Origin: Verrucomicrobia bacterium LW23
GTDB lineage: Bacteria; Verrucomicrobiota; Verrucomicrobiia; Methylacidiphilales; UBA1321
NCBI GenBank assembly: GCA_003054695.1
Contig: QAZA01000030.1
Coordinates: 1-64,000, forward strand
Length of the DNA: 64,000 bases
Direction: 5' to 3'
The position numbers were made by a program, and so were the translations under genes. Shown here one piece after another: positions 35,733 to 43,572 of the stretch. The notes below the pieces were generated by a model. That model was given only the letters and a program-made list of their open reading frames with translations. It did no database searches and was not told the origin of the DNA. How positions within the stretch are numbered: position 1 is the first letter of the stretch; every line of letters starts with the position of its first letter.

Positions 35733-36757
35733 TACTCAAACTTCTTGCCGCGATCTTCCGGCACGATGCGGCGCAGCGTGTAGATATCGCCGCGCAGGTC
35801 CTGGCGGAAGGCGGCGAGGTTTTGCCATGGGTCCCACTGGGCGCTGAGGAGTTTGCCCGTGATGCCGTTGCTCTCCGTAGAGGCGAGCCAGGCGCAGAGG
35901 GCGGCGCCTACGGAGGGGTCGGTGGTGCCGCCTTCTTCCATCCAGTGGACGTTTTTGGCGTGGTAGGCTTCGCCGGCTTTCTCGGGGCCGGCGTCGACGA
36001 CTTCCTGCATCATCCGGGTGCGCATGGCGCCGGGAGCCACGGCGTTCACGTCGATGGCGAACTCGCGCAGCTCCTCAGCCATCGTCTCGGTAATGCGCAC
36101 AACGGCCGCCTTGCTTGCCGCGTAGGCGCTGCAGCGCGGCATGGGCGCGGTGGCGCCGCCGCCGGAGAGGCTGATGATTTTGCCTCGCGACGGAGGCGGG
36201 GGCGGGAGTGACGTGGCAGGGGCCGTGCCGGACGGGGGCACGGCTTCCGCCGCCGCGGCTGTGGTGGGCGTGGTGGAGGGCACGGCTCCCACGGCGCCCA
36301 GCACGTCCAGCACATCCCCGGCCGCGGCCTCGGGCGCCGGCTCCAGGGCGTTTTCCTTGAGCAGGGGGATGACTTCGCGGCACATGTTAAGGGTGCCGAA
36401 CAGGTTGATCTCCACGGCGCGCATCCAGGCGCCCAGGTTCACGTCCTCAATCCGGCCGATGGGGCCGAGCGTGCCGGCGTTGTTGATGAGCACGTCCACG
36501 CCGCCCATGGCCAGCGCGGCCTCACTCACAAACTGCCTCACCTCCGCCGGGCTGGAGATATCGCACGGGATGCCAAACAGCACGCTGCCCCATGCCTGCT
36601 CCGCATGCAGTTCCTTCAGCGTGGCTGTCAGCTCCTCCCCATTGCGCGAGCAAATGCTGACGGACGCGCCGCCCCGCAGAAATGTCCGCGCGATTTCCTT
36701 GCCCAGCCCGTGGCTGGCGCCGGTGATGATGACACGCTTGTTGGTGAGGTTGGTCAT
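35732..36757 (-). CDS. Short-chain dehydrogenase/reductase with low-complexity insertion
   Basis: A 341-residue NAD(P)-dependent oxidoreductase. The cofactor motif RVIITGASHGLGKEIA, the structural VLINNAGTLGPIG, the catalytic serine region GKIISLSGGGATAP and the Tyr-Lys pair in AYAASKAAVVRITE are in order, followed by VNAVAPGAMRTRMM. Between the helix ending PLLKENALEP and GKIIS there is an extra segment of about 50 residues rich in Ala, Pro and Thr (GAVPSTTPTTAAAAEAVPPS), making the protein about 70 residues longer than usual. It lies 12 bp downstream of the epimerase gene, so the two likely form an operon in sugar metabolism. Confidence 0.92.
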   Translation of the reverse strand: MTNLTNKRVIITGASHGLGKEIARTFLRGGASVSICSRNGEELTATLKELHAEQAWGSVLFGIPCDISSPAEVRQFVSEAALAMGGVDVLINNAGTLGPIGRIEDVNLGAWMRAVEINLFGTLNMCREVIPLLKENALEPAPEAAAGDVLDVLGAVGAVPSTTPTTAAAAEAVPPSGTAPATSLPPPPPSRGKIISLSGGGATAPMPRCSAYAASKAAVVRITETMAEELREFAIDVNAVAPGAMRTRMMQEVVDAGPEKAGEAYHAKNVHWMEEGGTTDPSVGAALCAWLASTESNGITGKLLSAQWDPWQNLAAFRQDLRGDIYTLRRIVPEDRGKKFE

Positions 36758-36769
36758 GATGCGTCTGGG

Positions 36770-37741
36770 TTAGTCCCGCTTGTCAAAAATCCACGGGTTG
36801 GCCTGCAGCCATTGCAGGGTTTTGCCGATGCCTTGCTGGATGGTGAGCTTCGGCTTCCAGCCGGTGGCCTGCACTTTGGCGGTATCCAGGAAGATGAAGG
36901 GGTTGTCGCCCACCCAGCCGCGTTCGCCGCCGGTAAAGTCCAGGCGCGGGGTAAGGCCGAGGGCGCCGCAGATCCAGCCGATGCTGTCTTTAACCTGGCA
37001 GTACTCCGGCGTGCCGAGGTTGTAGACCTCGCTGCCGTGTTTGGCGCGGGTGGCGGTGGCCTGGTCCATCACGTGCAGGATGGCGTCCACGCAGTCCTGC
37101 ACGTAGAGGTAGCTTTTGCGTTGAGAGCCATCGCCGAGGACGCGGAGGTGGTCCGGGTGGGCAAGGAGCTGCTTGTAGAAGTCGAACACATGGCCGTGGG
37201 TGTAGCGCTCGCCCAGGATGGAGACGAAGCGGAAGATATAGCCCTCCATCTTGTAGCCCTCGCAGTAGGCCTGAATCATCCCCTCGCCCGCCACTTTGCT
37301 GGCGGCGTACAGGCTGGTTTGCACGGGAAAGGGCGCATCCTCGGGCGTGGGGATGGTGGCCGCCTCCCCATACACGCTGCCGGTGCTGCTGAACGCGATG
37401 CGTTTGATGCCGTTGGCGCGCATGGCCTCCAGCACGTTGTGAGTGGCGATGGTATTTTGCTGGAGATCTCGCGCCGGATGGTTCAGACCAAAGCGCACAT
37501 CCGCATTGGCGGCGAGATGGAACACGGTATCGCACCCATGCATCGCCGCCGTAAGGGCCTCGGGCTGAAGGTTATCGCCGGAGACGAGCTGGAAATTGCA
37601 GTTGCCCGTGGCGCCTTGCAGGAACTCGTGCTGGCCGGTGGAGAAGTTGTCCCAGCCGACAACGGTATGTCCATCCGCCAGAAGGCGATCCGCAAGCGTG
37701 CTGCCGATAAATCCGGCCACACCGGTAATAAATGCTTTCAT
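36770..37741 (-). CDS. NAD-dependent nucleotide-sugar epimerase/dehydratase
   Basis: A 323-residue extended SDR from the ATG at 37741 (the frame extends upstream but without family character). The Rossmann motif is ITGVAGFIGSTLADRLLADG, followed by VFHLAANADVRFGLNHP, the active-site serine/threonine in IAFSSTGSVYGEA and the Tyr-x3-Lys pair in SLYAASKVAGEGM. The C-terminal substrate part has GDGSQRKSYLYVQDCVDAI. This is the pattern of UDP-glucose 4-epimerase-like enzymes; the exact sugar is not fixed by sequence. It precedes the SDR gene in the same direction and faces the small membrane-protein group. Confidence 0.92.
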   Translation of the reverse strand: MKAFITGVAGFIGSTLADRLLADGHTVVGWDNFSTGQHEFLQGATGNCNFQLVSGDNLQPEALTAAMHGCDTVFHLAANADVRFGLNHPARDLQQNTIATHNVLEAMRANGIKRIAFSSTGSVYGEAATIPTPEDAPFPVQTSLYAASKVAGEGMIQAYCEGYKMEGYIFRFVSILGERYTHGHVFDFYKQLLAHPDHLRVLGDGSQRKSYLYVQDCVDAILHVMDQATATRAKHGSEVYNLGTPEYCQVKDSIGWICGALGLTPRLDFTGGERGWVGDNPFIFLDTAKVQATGWKPKLTIQQGIGKTLQWLQANPWIFDKRD

Positions 37742-37905
37742 GCAGGGGAGAGGAAAGAGAGATGGAGGGAGAGAAGAGAAGAGCAGGAATGAAAGGAAGG
37801 AAGGGACCGAAGATACGGCGCAAACGGCGCGGATGCGAGGGTTTAAGCCTAAATTCGCCGCAGTTGCAATATCCAACCCGATTTTGCGATGGTGATGGCA
37901 AGCCT

Positions 37906-38292
37906 ATGGATACGGATGAAACACCCGCCTCACCGCAGCAAACCGCGCCCCGCCGTAGCGAGGGCGGCATCAACGGCACCCGGCGGGGTGCGGGCGCTGG
38001 CGGCACGGTGGCGCTGGTGCTGATCTCCCTGGCGCTGCTGTATGTGCTCAGCATTGGGCCCGTGTGCAGGATGGCGGGGGTGCAGGCCATCCATCTCTCG
38101 CGAACAAGCTCCGCGCCAGGCTATTATGTGGAGGGCTTCGATGCCGCCACCACCTTTGTACCGTACATCGATACCGTGTACGAGCCTTTACTCTACGGTG
38201 CCTCCTGCACCAACGTTACCCGTCAGTGGGCGGTGGCGTACCTGCGGCTGTTTGGTATCGACGTCTACGATTTCCGCCCCCGGGCTTTCTGA
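37906..38292 (+). CDS. Small membrane protein, paralogue 1 of 3
   Basis: A 128-residue protein from the ATG at 37906. After a polar N-terminus (PRRSEGGINGTRRGAGAG) comes one membrane helix ending in the signature LLYVLSIGPVCRMAG, then an extracytoplasmic domain with VYEPLLYGASCTN and the end LRLFGIDVYDFRPRAF. Two more copies of the same arrangement lie at 38781 and 39168. The family is not known to me. The shared PVC(R/Q) cysteine just after the helix might be functional, but it is not at a lipobox position. Confidence 0.7.
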   Translation: MDTDETPASPQQTAPRRSEGGINGTRRGAGAGGTVALVLISLALLYVLSIGPVCRMAGVQAIHLSRTSSAPGYYVEGFDAATTFVPYIDTVYEPLLYGASCTNVTRQWAVAYLRLFGIDVYDFRPRAF

Positions 38293-38435
38293 AAGCCCTT
38301 GGTGACCGACGGGGTGGCCGGCGCGCTGGTGCCCAAATCCCCGGCCGCGACCACGGCAAGCCCGCCGCCCGACACACCTCCCTGAGCGCACCAACTCCAG
38401 CCCCAACCACAGCTCCATCCCCATCCCCCGCAGCC

Positions 38436-38777
38436 ATGCCCTCCTCCTCCCGCGAACTCGCTGAGCACATCGCCGACATCCTGCGCCCGCTGGGCCGCGT
38501 GGTGGAGGTGCGCCGCTTCTTCAGCGGCTTCGAGCTGCGCGTGGACGGTGAGCAGTTGCTTATGCTGCACGAGAGCGAGATCTACTTCCGCGTGCCGACC
38601 GACGCCCTGCGCGCGGAGTTGCGCGAAGCCGGCGGCGCGCCCTTTACCTACGCCTCCAGCAAACGCAATGTCACCGTCCAACGCTACTTCGGCGCGCCGG
38701 CGGACTGGATTGAGGACGCCGAGCGCCTGCTGGATTTTGCCCGCCGCAACCTGTCCGCGCTGCGGGAGGAGAAATAA
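38436..38777 (+). CDS. TfoX N-terminal-domain protein
   Basis: A 113-residue protein from the ATG at 38436. It matches the TfoX-N pattern: ELAEHIADILRPLGRVVEVR, RFFSGFELRVDGEQLLMLHE, SEIYFRVPTDALRAELREAG and GAPFTYASSKRNVTVQRYFG. Full-length TfoX/Sxy regulates competence with CRP in gamma-proteobacteria; stand-alone N-domains have unknown roles. It starts 143 bp after paralogue 1 and ends 3 bp before paralogue 2, so it is in the same transcript. Confidence 0.85.
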   Translation: MPSSSRELAEHIADILRPLGRVVEVRRFFSGFELRVDGEQLLMLHESEIYFRVPTDALRAELREAGGAPFTYASSKRNVTVQRYFGAPADWIEDAERLLDFARRNLSALREEK

Positions 38778-38780
38778 GGA

Positions 38781-39095
38781 ATGAGCATGCAACCCACACA
38801 CCCAACCGCTTCGGCGCCGCCGCACGGCAACCGCCTGAGCCCCCCGACAAAGGCGGCCGTGACATTGATTGTGGCCGCTGCACTCTACGTGCTTAGCCTT
38901 GTGCCTGTGTGCCAGATGGCCGGCGCCAACTTTCTAATGGTCCGCGGCCCCCGCCTGGAGATCTACCGCAGCCAACCGGGGGTGCTCAGGCCCGAGATTA
39001 CCGAGATGCCCTGGTTGAGCGCGGCGTACTGGCCGCTGCTGTACCTGGCCGGCAGCACCGACGCTTCGCTGGAATTCACCCGTGCCTGCCTGTAA
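38781..39095 (+). CDS. Small membrane protein, paralogue 2 of 3, apparently truncated
   Basis: A 104-residue protein with the same helix and signature as its neighbours (ALYVLSLVPVCQMAG, then AYWPLLYLAGSTD). It stops at TAA 39093-39095, but the same frame continues for 21 codons to a TGA at 39159-39161 (PAGIFVTPFEIRRIRMNLHV). That stretch aligns with the end of paralogue 1 (AYLRLFGIDVYDFRPR against ACL*PAGIFVTPFEIRR). Read through, it would be 126 residues, close to its siblings at 128 and 120, and would end 6 bp before the next start. So the stop is probably a nonsense mutation, or less likely a read-through site. Confidence 0.65.
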   Translation: MSMQPTHPTASAPPHGNRLSPPTKAAVTLIVAAALYVLSLVPVCQMAGANFLMVRGPRLEIYRSQPGVLRPEITEMPWLSAAYWPLLYLAGSTDASLEFTRACL

Positions 39096-39167
39096 CCTGC
39101 CGGTATCTTCGTAACGCCTTTTGAGATTCGCCGTATCCGCATGAACTTGCACGTCCACTGAACCTCT

Positions 39168-39530
39168 ATGAGCAACGACACGAACGACTCATCCCCTGCG
39201 CACGCCACCCCGCGCGCACGCGACGGCAGGCCCGGCTATCCCGCCACATCGGTCGCCACGGCCCTGCTCGCGGCGCTGCTTTTCTATGTGCTAAGCGTCG
39301 GGCCCGTGTGCCGCTTTTTTGCGACTGGACCGAGCGGAAAGGGGATTATGTGGATCAGCGTCGTCAAGTCGGGGACGGGCAGAACAATGCATATTGCCGA
39401 CCCTGCCCAGTCCGCTTTAATCACCTTCTACTATCCGCTCTTTCTGGCGGGGGTGCAGAAATCCTCCGCATGGGCGCCTGTGCAGTGGTATCTGCTCCAA
39501 TGGGGGGTCTTTGTCCTGATTGATGACTGA
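39168..39530 (+). CDS. Small membrane protein, paralogue 3 of 3
   Basis: A 120-residue protein with polar N-terminus (DSSPAHATPRARDGRPG), one membrane helix ending LLFYVLSVGPVCRFFA, and an extracytoplasmic part with TFYYPLFLAGVQKSS and the end QWYLLQWGVFVLIDD. The shared pattern with paralogues 1 and 2 is the helix plus YVLSxxPVC, an aromatic-rich YxPLxxxAG block, and a hydrophobic end. It is followed immediately by the hairpin at 39530. Confidence 0.68.
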   Translation: MSNDTNDSSPAHATPRARDGRPGYPATSVATALLAALLFYVLSVGPVCRFFATGPSGKGIMWISVVKSGTGRTMHIADPAQSALITFYYPLFLAGVQKSSAWAPVQWYLLQWGVFVLIDD

Positions 39531-39563
39531 GACCAATTCGCAAATAACTGTGCGAATTGGTCT
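39530..39563. terminator. 13-bp hairpin at the stop of paralogue 3
   Basis: Arms 39530-39542 (AGACCAATTCGCA) and 39551-39563 are a perfect inverted repeat with an 8-nt loop. The left arm starts on the last base of the TGA stop. No T-run follows. More palindromic sequence continues to about 39645 (CAGCTGTA near 39578 and its inverse near 39609), so this may be one end of a repeat element related to that at 35569. Confidence 0.5.
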
Positions 39564-39755
39564 GATAGCTCGGGCCAGCTGTACAACACGCGGGGGGCAT
39601 CTCCCTCCTATACAGCTGCGCGAATATTTGAGATAAGACCAAGTCGCACTGGTATTCTCCCCCGCAGGCATTATCTTTCCCCGCGCGCGCCACGCCATCC
39701 TGCTTCCTTTCGCTCCACATCCCCTGCTTTTCTCTCCTGCTTCGCTCTCTCACCT

Positions 39756-40397
39756 ATGTTCGATTCGATTATCAAGTTTGTTGTTGTCGGCGGCGCGTGG
39801 ATGATTCCGATCGGCATCTGCTCCGTGGTCTCCATCGCCATTATTCTGGAGCGCGCGTGGGCGTTGCGGCGCTCGCGCATTATCAATGCGGAGCTGGCCG
39901 AGGCGATCCTCGAGATGCGGCACGGCGGACGCGTGACGGAGATCGAAGAGCTTTCCGCGAATGAGGACTCCACCCTGGCCCGCCTGGTGCGCAGCTGCCT
40001 GCGCCACCTGCCGTGGAGCAAGTACGAGAACAGCGAAGCCCTGCAAACGCGCGCCCGCGCCGAGGTGGGCAAGATGGAGCGCGGCCTGGTGATCCTGGAG
40101 ATCGTCGTCGGCATCGGCCCGCTGCTGGGGCTGCTCGGCACCATCGGCGGCCTCATCCACATCTTTGCCACCGTGGGCGGCGGCGGGGCGGACATGAGCA
40201 CCAAGGGCGTCGAGATTGCCCAGGGCATTGCCGAGGCGCTGCACACCACCGTGGCCGGCCTCGTCGCCGCCATCCCCTCGCTCATCGCCCACAGCTACTA
40301 CCTGCGCCGCATCGACGGCTACTCCATCGAGCTCGAGACGCTGTGCGTCGATCTGCTGGGCAAGATTTACACGGAGCCTAACGAGCTGGATTCGTAG
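39756..40397 (+). CDS. MotA/TolQ/ExbB-type proton channel protein
   Basis: A 213-residue inner-membrane protein. The first helix (VVGGAWMIPIGICSVVSIAI), a long cytoplasmic loop, and the paired helices 2 and 3 (GLVILEIVVGIGPLLGLLGT then IAEALHTTVAGLVAAIPSLI) match ExbB/TolQ, including the conserved GPLLGLLGTIGG and the threonine in the third helix that lines the proton path. Normally an ExbD/TolR gene follows; here the next gene is an unrelated oxidoreductase, so the partner must be elsewhere. It would power outer-membrane transport or cell-envelope work. Confidence 0.9.
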   Translation: MFDSIIKFVVVGGAWMIPIGICSVVSIAIILERAWALRRSRIINAELAEAILEMRHGGRVTEIEELSANEDSTLARLVRSCLRHLPWSKYENSEALQTRARAEVGKMERGLVILEIVVGIGPLLGLLGTIGGLIHIFATVGGGGADMSTKGVEIAQGIAEALHTTVAGLVAAIPSLIAHSYYLRRIDGYSIELETLCVDLLGKIYTEPNELDS

Positions 40398-40557
40398 GGC
40401 GGCCATTCCTCCCCTCAGCCGATCCCTGGTTCCCTCCTGTCGGAAAATGCTCAGGCCCGCTGTTTTGCGTGGCAATCGGCAGCATCGCGGGCAATACTCG
40501 CGGCACTTGCCCCCGCTAACCCCCTCACCCCCCCTCCCTCCTCTGCTACCCCACGCA

Positions 40558-41610
40558 ATGAAGTACGCGATTATTGGCTGCGGCCTCATCGGCAAAAAGC
40601 GCGCGGCGCTGCTGCCGGCGGGCGCGGTGCTGGCCACCTGCGATACCAACGTGGCGCGTGCCGCCACCCTGGCCGCCCAGTGTACCCAGGGCGACTTTGA
40701 CGCGCCGGCCGTTTATGGCGACTTTACCGAAGCCGTGCGCCACCCCGGCGTGGATGCCGTTATCGTCTCCACCACCAACGCGCAGCTGGCGCCCATCGCG
40801 CTCGCGGCCATCGAGGCCGGGCGCCACGTGCTGGTGGAGAAGCCCGGCGCCATCAACGGGCATCAGCTGCAGGAGATGCACGAGGCGGCGCGGCGCTGCG
40901 GCGTAAAGGTGCGCATTGGCTTTAACCACCGCTACCATCCCGCATTTCTCAAAGCGCGCGAGATTTACGAGAGCGGCGCGCTGGGAGACCTGCTGTTTAT
41001 CCGCGCCCGCTACGGCCACGGCGGCCGTGTGGGCTACGACAGGGAATGGCGCGCCGACGCCTCCCTCTCCGGCGGCGGCGAGCTTATTGACCAGGGCGTG
41101 CACCTTATCGACCTGGCCCAATGGTTCCTGGGCAGCTTTGCGGAGATCAGCGGCCACGCCTCCACCCTCTACTGGGACATGCCGGTGGACGACAACGCGT
41201 TTGTGAGCCTGCGTACCGTGTCCGGCCAGACGGCGTGGCTGCAGGTCAGCTGCACGGAGTGGAAGAACCTCTTCTCCTTCGAGATCTACGGCCGTCAGGG
41301 CAAGCTGCACGTCGAGGGCCTCGGCGGCAGCTACGGCATCGAGCGCCTGTACCACTACCGCATGCTGCCCGAGATGGGCCCGCCCGAAACAACCATCTAC
41401 GAGTACCCGCGCGGCGATGCCAGCTGGAAGATTGAGATGGAGCAGTTTGCCCAGGACATTCAGCACAACCGCGAACCCAGCCCCGGCCTGTCGGAAGCCA
41501 TTGCCATCCTGCACGTTGTGGAGACGGTGTACGAACGCAGCGGCTACGTCAAAGGCGCCAACCCGGAGTTTGGAAAGGATAAGGAGCCCCAGAATGGTGA
41601 AAAGGAATAG
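40558..41610 (+). CDS. Gfo/Idh/MocA-family oxidoreductase
   Basis: A 350-residue NAD(P)-dependent enzyme from the ATG at 40558. The Rossmann motif is MKYAIIGCGLIGKKRAALLP, the conserved HVLVEKPGAI supplies the catalytic lysine, and the second domain contains GFNHRYHPAFLKAREIYESG and GGELIDQGVHLIDLAQWFLG, where the His/Asp active-site residues lie. Such enzymes oxidise or reduce sugars and inositols, often in nucleotide-sugar pathways. It stands just upstream of the heptose-kinase-like and nucleotidyltransferase genes and is probably part of the same surface-sugar set. Confidence 0.92.
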   Translation: MKYAIIGCGLIGKKRAALLPAGAVLATCDTNVARAATLAAQCTQGDFDAPAVYGDFTEAVRHPGVDAVIVSTTNAQLAPIALAAIEAGRHVLVEKPGAINGHQLQEMHEAARRCGVKVRIGFNHRYHPAFLKAREIYESGALGDLLFIRARYGHGGRVGYDREWRADASLSGGGELIDQGVHLIDLAQWFLGSFAEISGHASTLYWDMPVDDNAFVSLRTVSGQTAWLQVSCTEWKNLFSFEIYGRQGKLHVEGLGGSYGIERLYHYRMLPEMGPPETTIYEYPRGDASWKIEMEQFAQDIQHNREPSPGLSEAIAILHVVETVYERSGYVKGANPEFGKDKEPQNGEKE

Positions 41611-41686
41611 CTCGCAATCAGACCTACTCTCTCATCCCTAAATCCCCTCTCCCCCTCTGCGAACGGCAGGAGAACCAGGGGAATTA

Positions 41687-41716
41687 TTAACCACAAAGTC
41701 ACGAAGACACAAAGGT
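41687..41716. repeat. Single arm of the ACCACAAAG repeat
   Basis: The sequence TTAACCACAAAGTCACGAAG, with CAGGGGAAT just upstream, matches the right arm of the inverted repeat at 46811-46939 (CAGGGGAATATTTACCACAA). No inverted partner is visible here, so this is a half or decayed copy. Confidence 0.5.
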
Positions 41717-41795
41717 GGAGAATGGGGATATGCCGAATGTACGACTCCTCCCCCGCGATTGCCCTGTCTAAGTCCCTCCACTCACTTCTCATGCC

Positions 41796-42779
41796 ATGAT
41801 TATCGCTCGATCCCCCCTGCGCATCTCCCTCGGCGGAGGCGGCACTGACCTGCCCAGCTACTACCAGAACTACGGCGGCTTCCTCATCGCGGCGGCTATC
41901 GACAAGTATGTGTATATCACGCTGTTACGCACGTTTGCGGAGGAGCTGATCATCAAGTACTCGCGCATGGAGCGCGTCAAGTCGATCGACGAGGTCGAGC
42001 ACCCGATCATCCGCGAGTGTCTGCGCTACGTGGGCATCGACCGCAACGCGCTGGAGCTGGCCTCCATGGCCGACATCCCCGCCGGCACCGGCCTGGGCAG
42101 CAGCGGCAGCTTCACCACCGCCCTCCTGAAAGTGCTGCACGCGCATAAGCGCAACCTGCTGCACCCCAGCGATTTAGCCGAGCAGGCCTGCCACATTGAG
42201 CTGGACGTGCTGAAGGAGCCCATTGGCAAGCAGGACCAGTACATCGCGGCCTACGGCGGCATCACCTGCTTCGAGTTTCACCCCAACGGCAAAGTCTCCG
42301 CCTGCCCGTTGCGCCTGCGCGAGGACACCATGTTTGAGCTGGAAGACAACCTGCTCCTGTTCTTCACCGGCTACTCACGCTCCGCCTCGCACATTCTCAA
42401 GGAGCAGGACGTGAAGAGCAAAAGCAACGATTCGTCGATGATCGACAACCTGCACTTTGTGAAGGAGCTGGGCCACAAAAGCAAGGAGGCCCTCGAGAGC
42501 GGCAACCTGGCCGAATTCGCCGCGCTGATGGACGTGCACTGGCAAAACAAAAAGAAACGCAGCGGCGGCATGAGCAACGAGAAGATTAACGAGTGGTACG
42601 ACTACGCCATGGCCAACGGCGCCCTCGGCGGCAAACTCATCGGCGCCGGCGGCGGCGGCTTCCTCATGTTCTACGCCCAGGACCGCGCCCGCCTGCGCAC
42701 CGCGATGGCCGAGAAAGGGCTGACCGAAGTGCGCTTTCGCTTCGACTTTGAGGGGACGAAGATTGTGGCGCTGGAGTAA
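41796..42779 (+). CDS. hddA: GHMP kinase, D-glycero-D-manno-heptose 7-phosphate kinase type
   Basis: A 327-residue sugar kinase. It starts MIIARSPLRISLGGGGTDLP, the hallmark of HddA-type kinases; the GHMP phosphate-binding motif is PAGTGLGSSGSFTTALLKVL, with the catalytic Asp/Lys region in EPIGKQDQYIAAYGGI, and the third motif is NGALGGKLIGAGGGGFLMFY. In known pathways it phosphorylates heptose 7-phosphate at C1 for GDP-heptose, used in S-layer glycans or capsule. The following gene encodes a matching nucleotidyltransferase. GmhA and GmhB homologues are not in the window, so another related sugar is possible. Confidence 0.87.
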   Translation: MIIARSPLRISLGGGGTDLPSYYQNYGGFLIAAAIDKYVYITLLRTFAEELIIKYSRMERVKSIDEVEHPIIRECLRYVGIDRNALELASMADIPAGTGLGSSGSFTTALLKVLHAHKRNLLHPSDLAEQACHIELDVLKEPIGKQDQYIAAYGGITCFEFHPNGKVSACPLRLREDTMFELEDNLLLFFTGYSRSASHILKEQDVKSKSNDSSMIDNLHFVKELGHKSKEALESGNLAEFAALMDVHWQNKKKRSGGMSNEKINEWYDYAMANGALGGKLIGAGGGGFLMFYAQDRARLRTAMAEKGLTEVRFRFDFEGTKIVALE

Positions 42780-42803
42780 AAGGAAGGCAAAAGCACCAAT
42801 CGC

Positions 42804-43508
42804 ATGCAAACCGTAGCCATCCTTGCCGGCGGCCTGGCCACGCGCCTGCGGCCGATTACGGAGAAAATCCCCAAGGCGCTTGTCGACGTGGCCGGACGGC
42901 CGTTCCTGGCGCATCAGATCGAACTGCTTCGCGCCCAGGGCGTTACGCGGCTGGTGCTGTGCGTCGGCTACCTGGGCGGGATGATTCGCGACCAGTTTGG
43001 CGACGGCAGCGCCCACGGCGTGGAGCTGCTGTACAGCGAGGACGGCCCCACCCTGCTGGGCACCGGCGGCGCCCTGCGTAAAGCCCTGCCGCTGCTAGGG
43101 GATGCATTTTTTGTGCTTTATGGCGACTCCTACCTGCCCATCGACTACCAGGCCGTCGCCGCCGCCTACACCGCCGCCGCGCAGCCCGGCCTGATGACCG
43201 TCTACCACAACCAGGGCCGCTGGGATACGAGCAACGTGTGGTTTGAAGGCGGCACGCTGCGCGTCTACGACAAAAAGAACCGCACCCCGCAGATGCGCCA
43301 CATCGACTACGGCCTGAGCATCCTGCACCGCGACACCCTCGCCCGCCGCCCCGCCGACATCCCCTTCGACCTCGCCGAAGTCCTCACCGATCTCTCCCAC
43401 CAGGGCCGCCTTGCCGGCTACGAAGTGCACCAGCGCTTCTACGAAGTCGGCTCCCACTCCGGCCTGGCAGAGCTGAATGCACTGCTGGGCGGGGCGCCGG
43501 CCTCTTAG
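42804..43508 (+). CDS. hddC: Sugar-1-phosphate nucleotidyltransferase, HddC-like
   Basis: A 234-residue enzyme that activates a sugar phosphate with a nucleotide. The signature ILAGGLATRLRPITEKIPKA LVDV region, followed by GRPFLAHQIELL and the metal-site FVLYGDSYLPID, identifies the NTP_transferase family. It lies 24 bp after the kinase, consistent with consecutive steps. HddC (heptose 1-phosphate guanylyltransferase) is the natural call from context; a mannose or other sugar cannot be excluded. Confidence 0.82.
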   Translation: MQTVAILAGGLATRLRPITEKIPKALVDVAGRPFLAHQIELLRAQGVTRLVLCVGYLGGMIRDQFGDGSAHGVELLYSEDGPTLLGTGGALRKALPLLGDAFFVLYGDSYLPIDYQAVAAAYTAAAQPGLMTVYHNQGRWDTSNVWFEGGTLRVYDKKNRTPQMRHIDYGLSILHRDTLARRPADIPFDLAEVLTDLSHQGRLAGYEVHQRFYEVGSHSGLAELNALLGGAPAS

Positions 43509-43553
43509 CCGGAACGATTCAGATGTGAGCAGTTCAGTGGGGCAAAAGCTCCG

Positions 43554-43572
43554 AGAACCTCGAAGAGGTTCT
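43554..43572. terminator. Hairpin between convergent genes
   Basis: AGAACCTC (43554-43561) and GAGGTTCT (43565-43572) pair perfectly around a GAA loop, in the 135-bp gap between the nucleotidyltransferase and the convergent secreted-protein gene. No T-run follows. A near-direct repeat GCGACAAGCT / GCGACAGCTT lies further on. Confidence 0.35.

Noticed and set aside
38042-38777. Paralogue 1 fused to the TfoX-N gene as one frame
   Set aside because: The two are in different frames with separate starts, and paralogue 1 ends with the same kind of C-terminus as its siblings.
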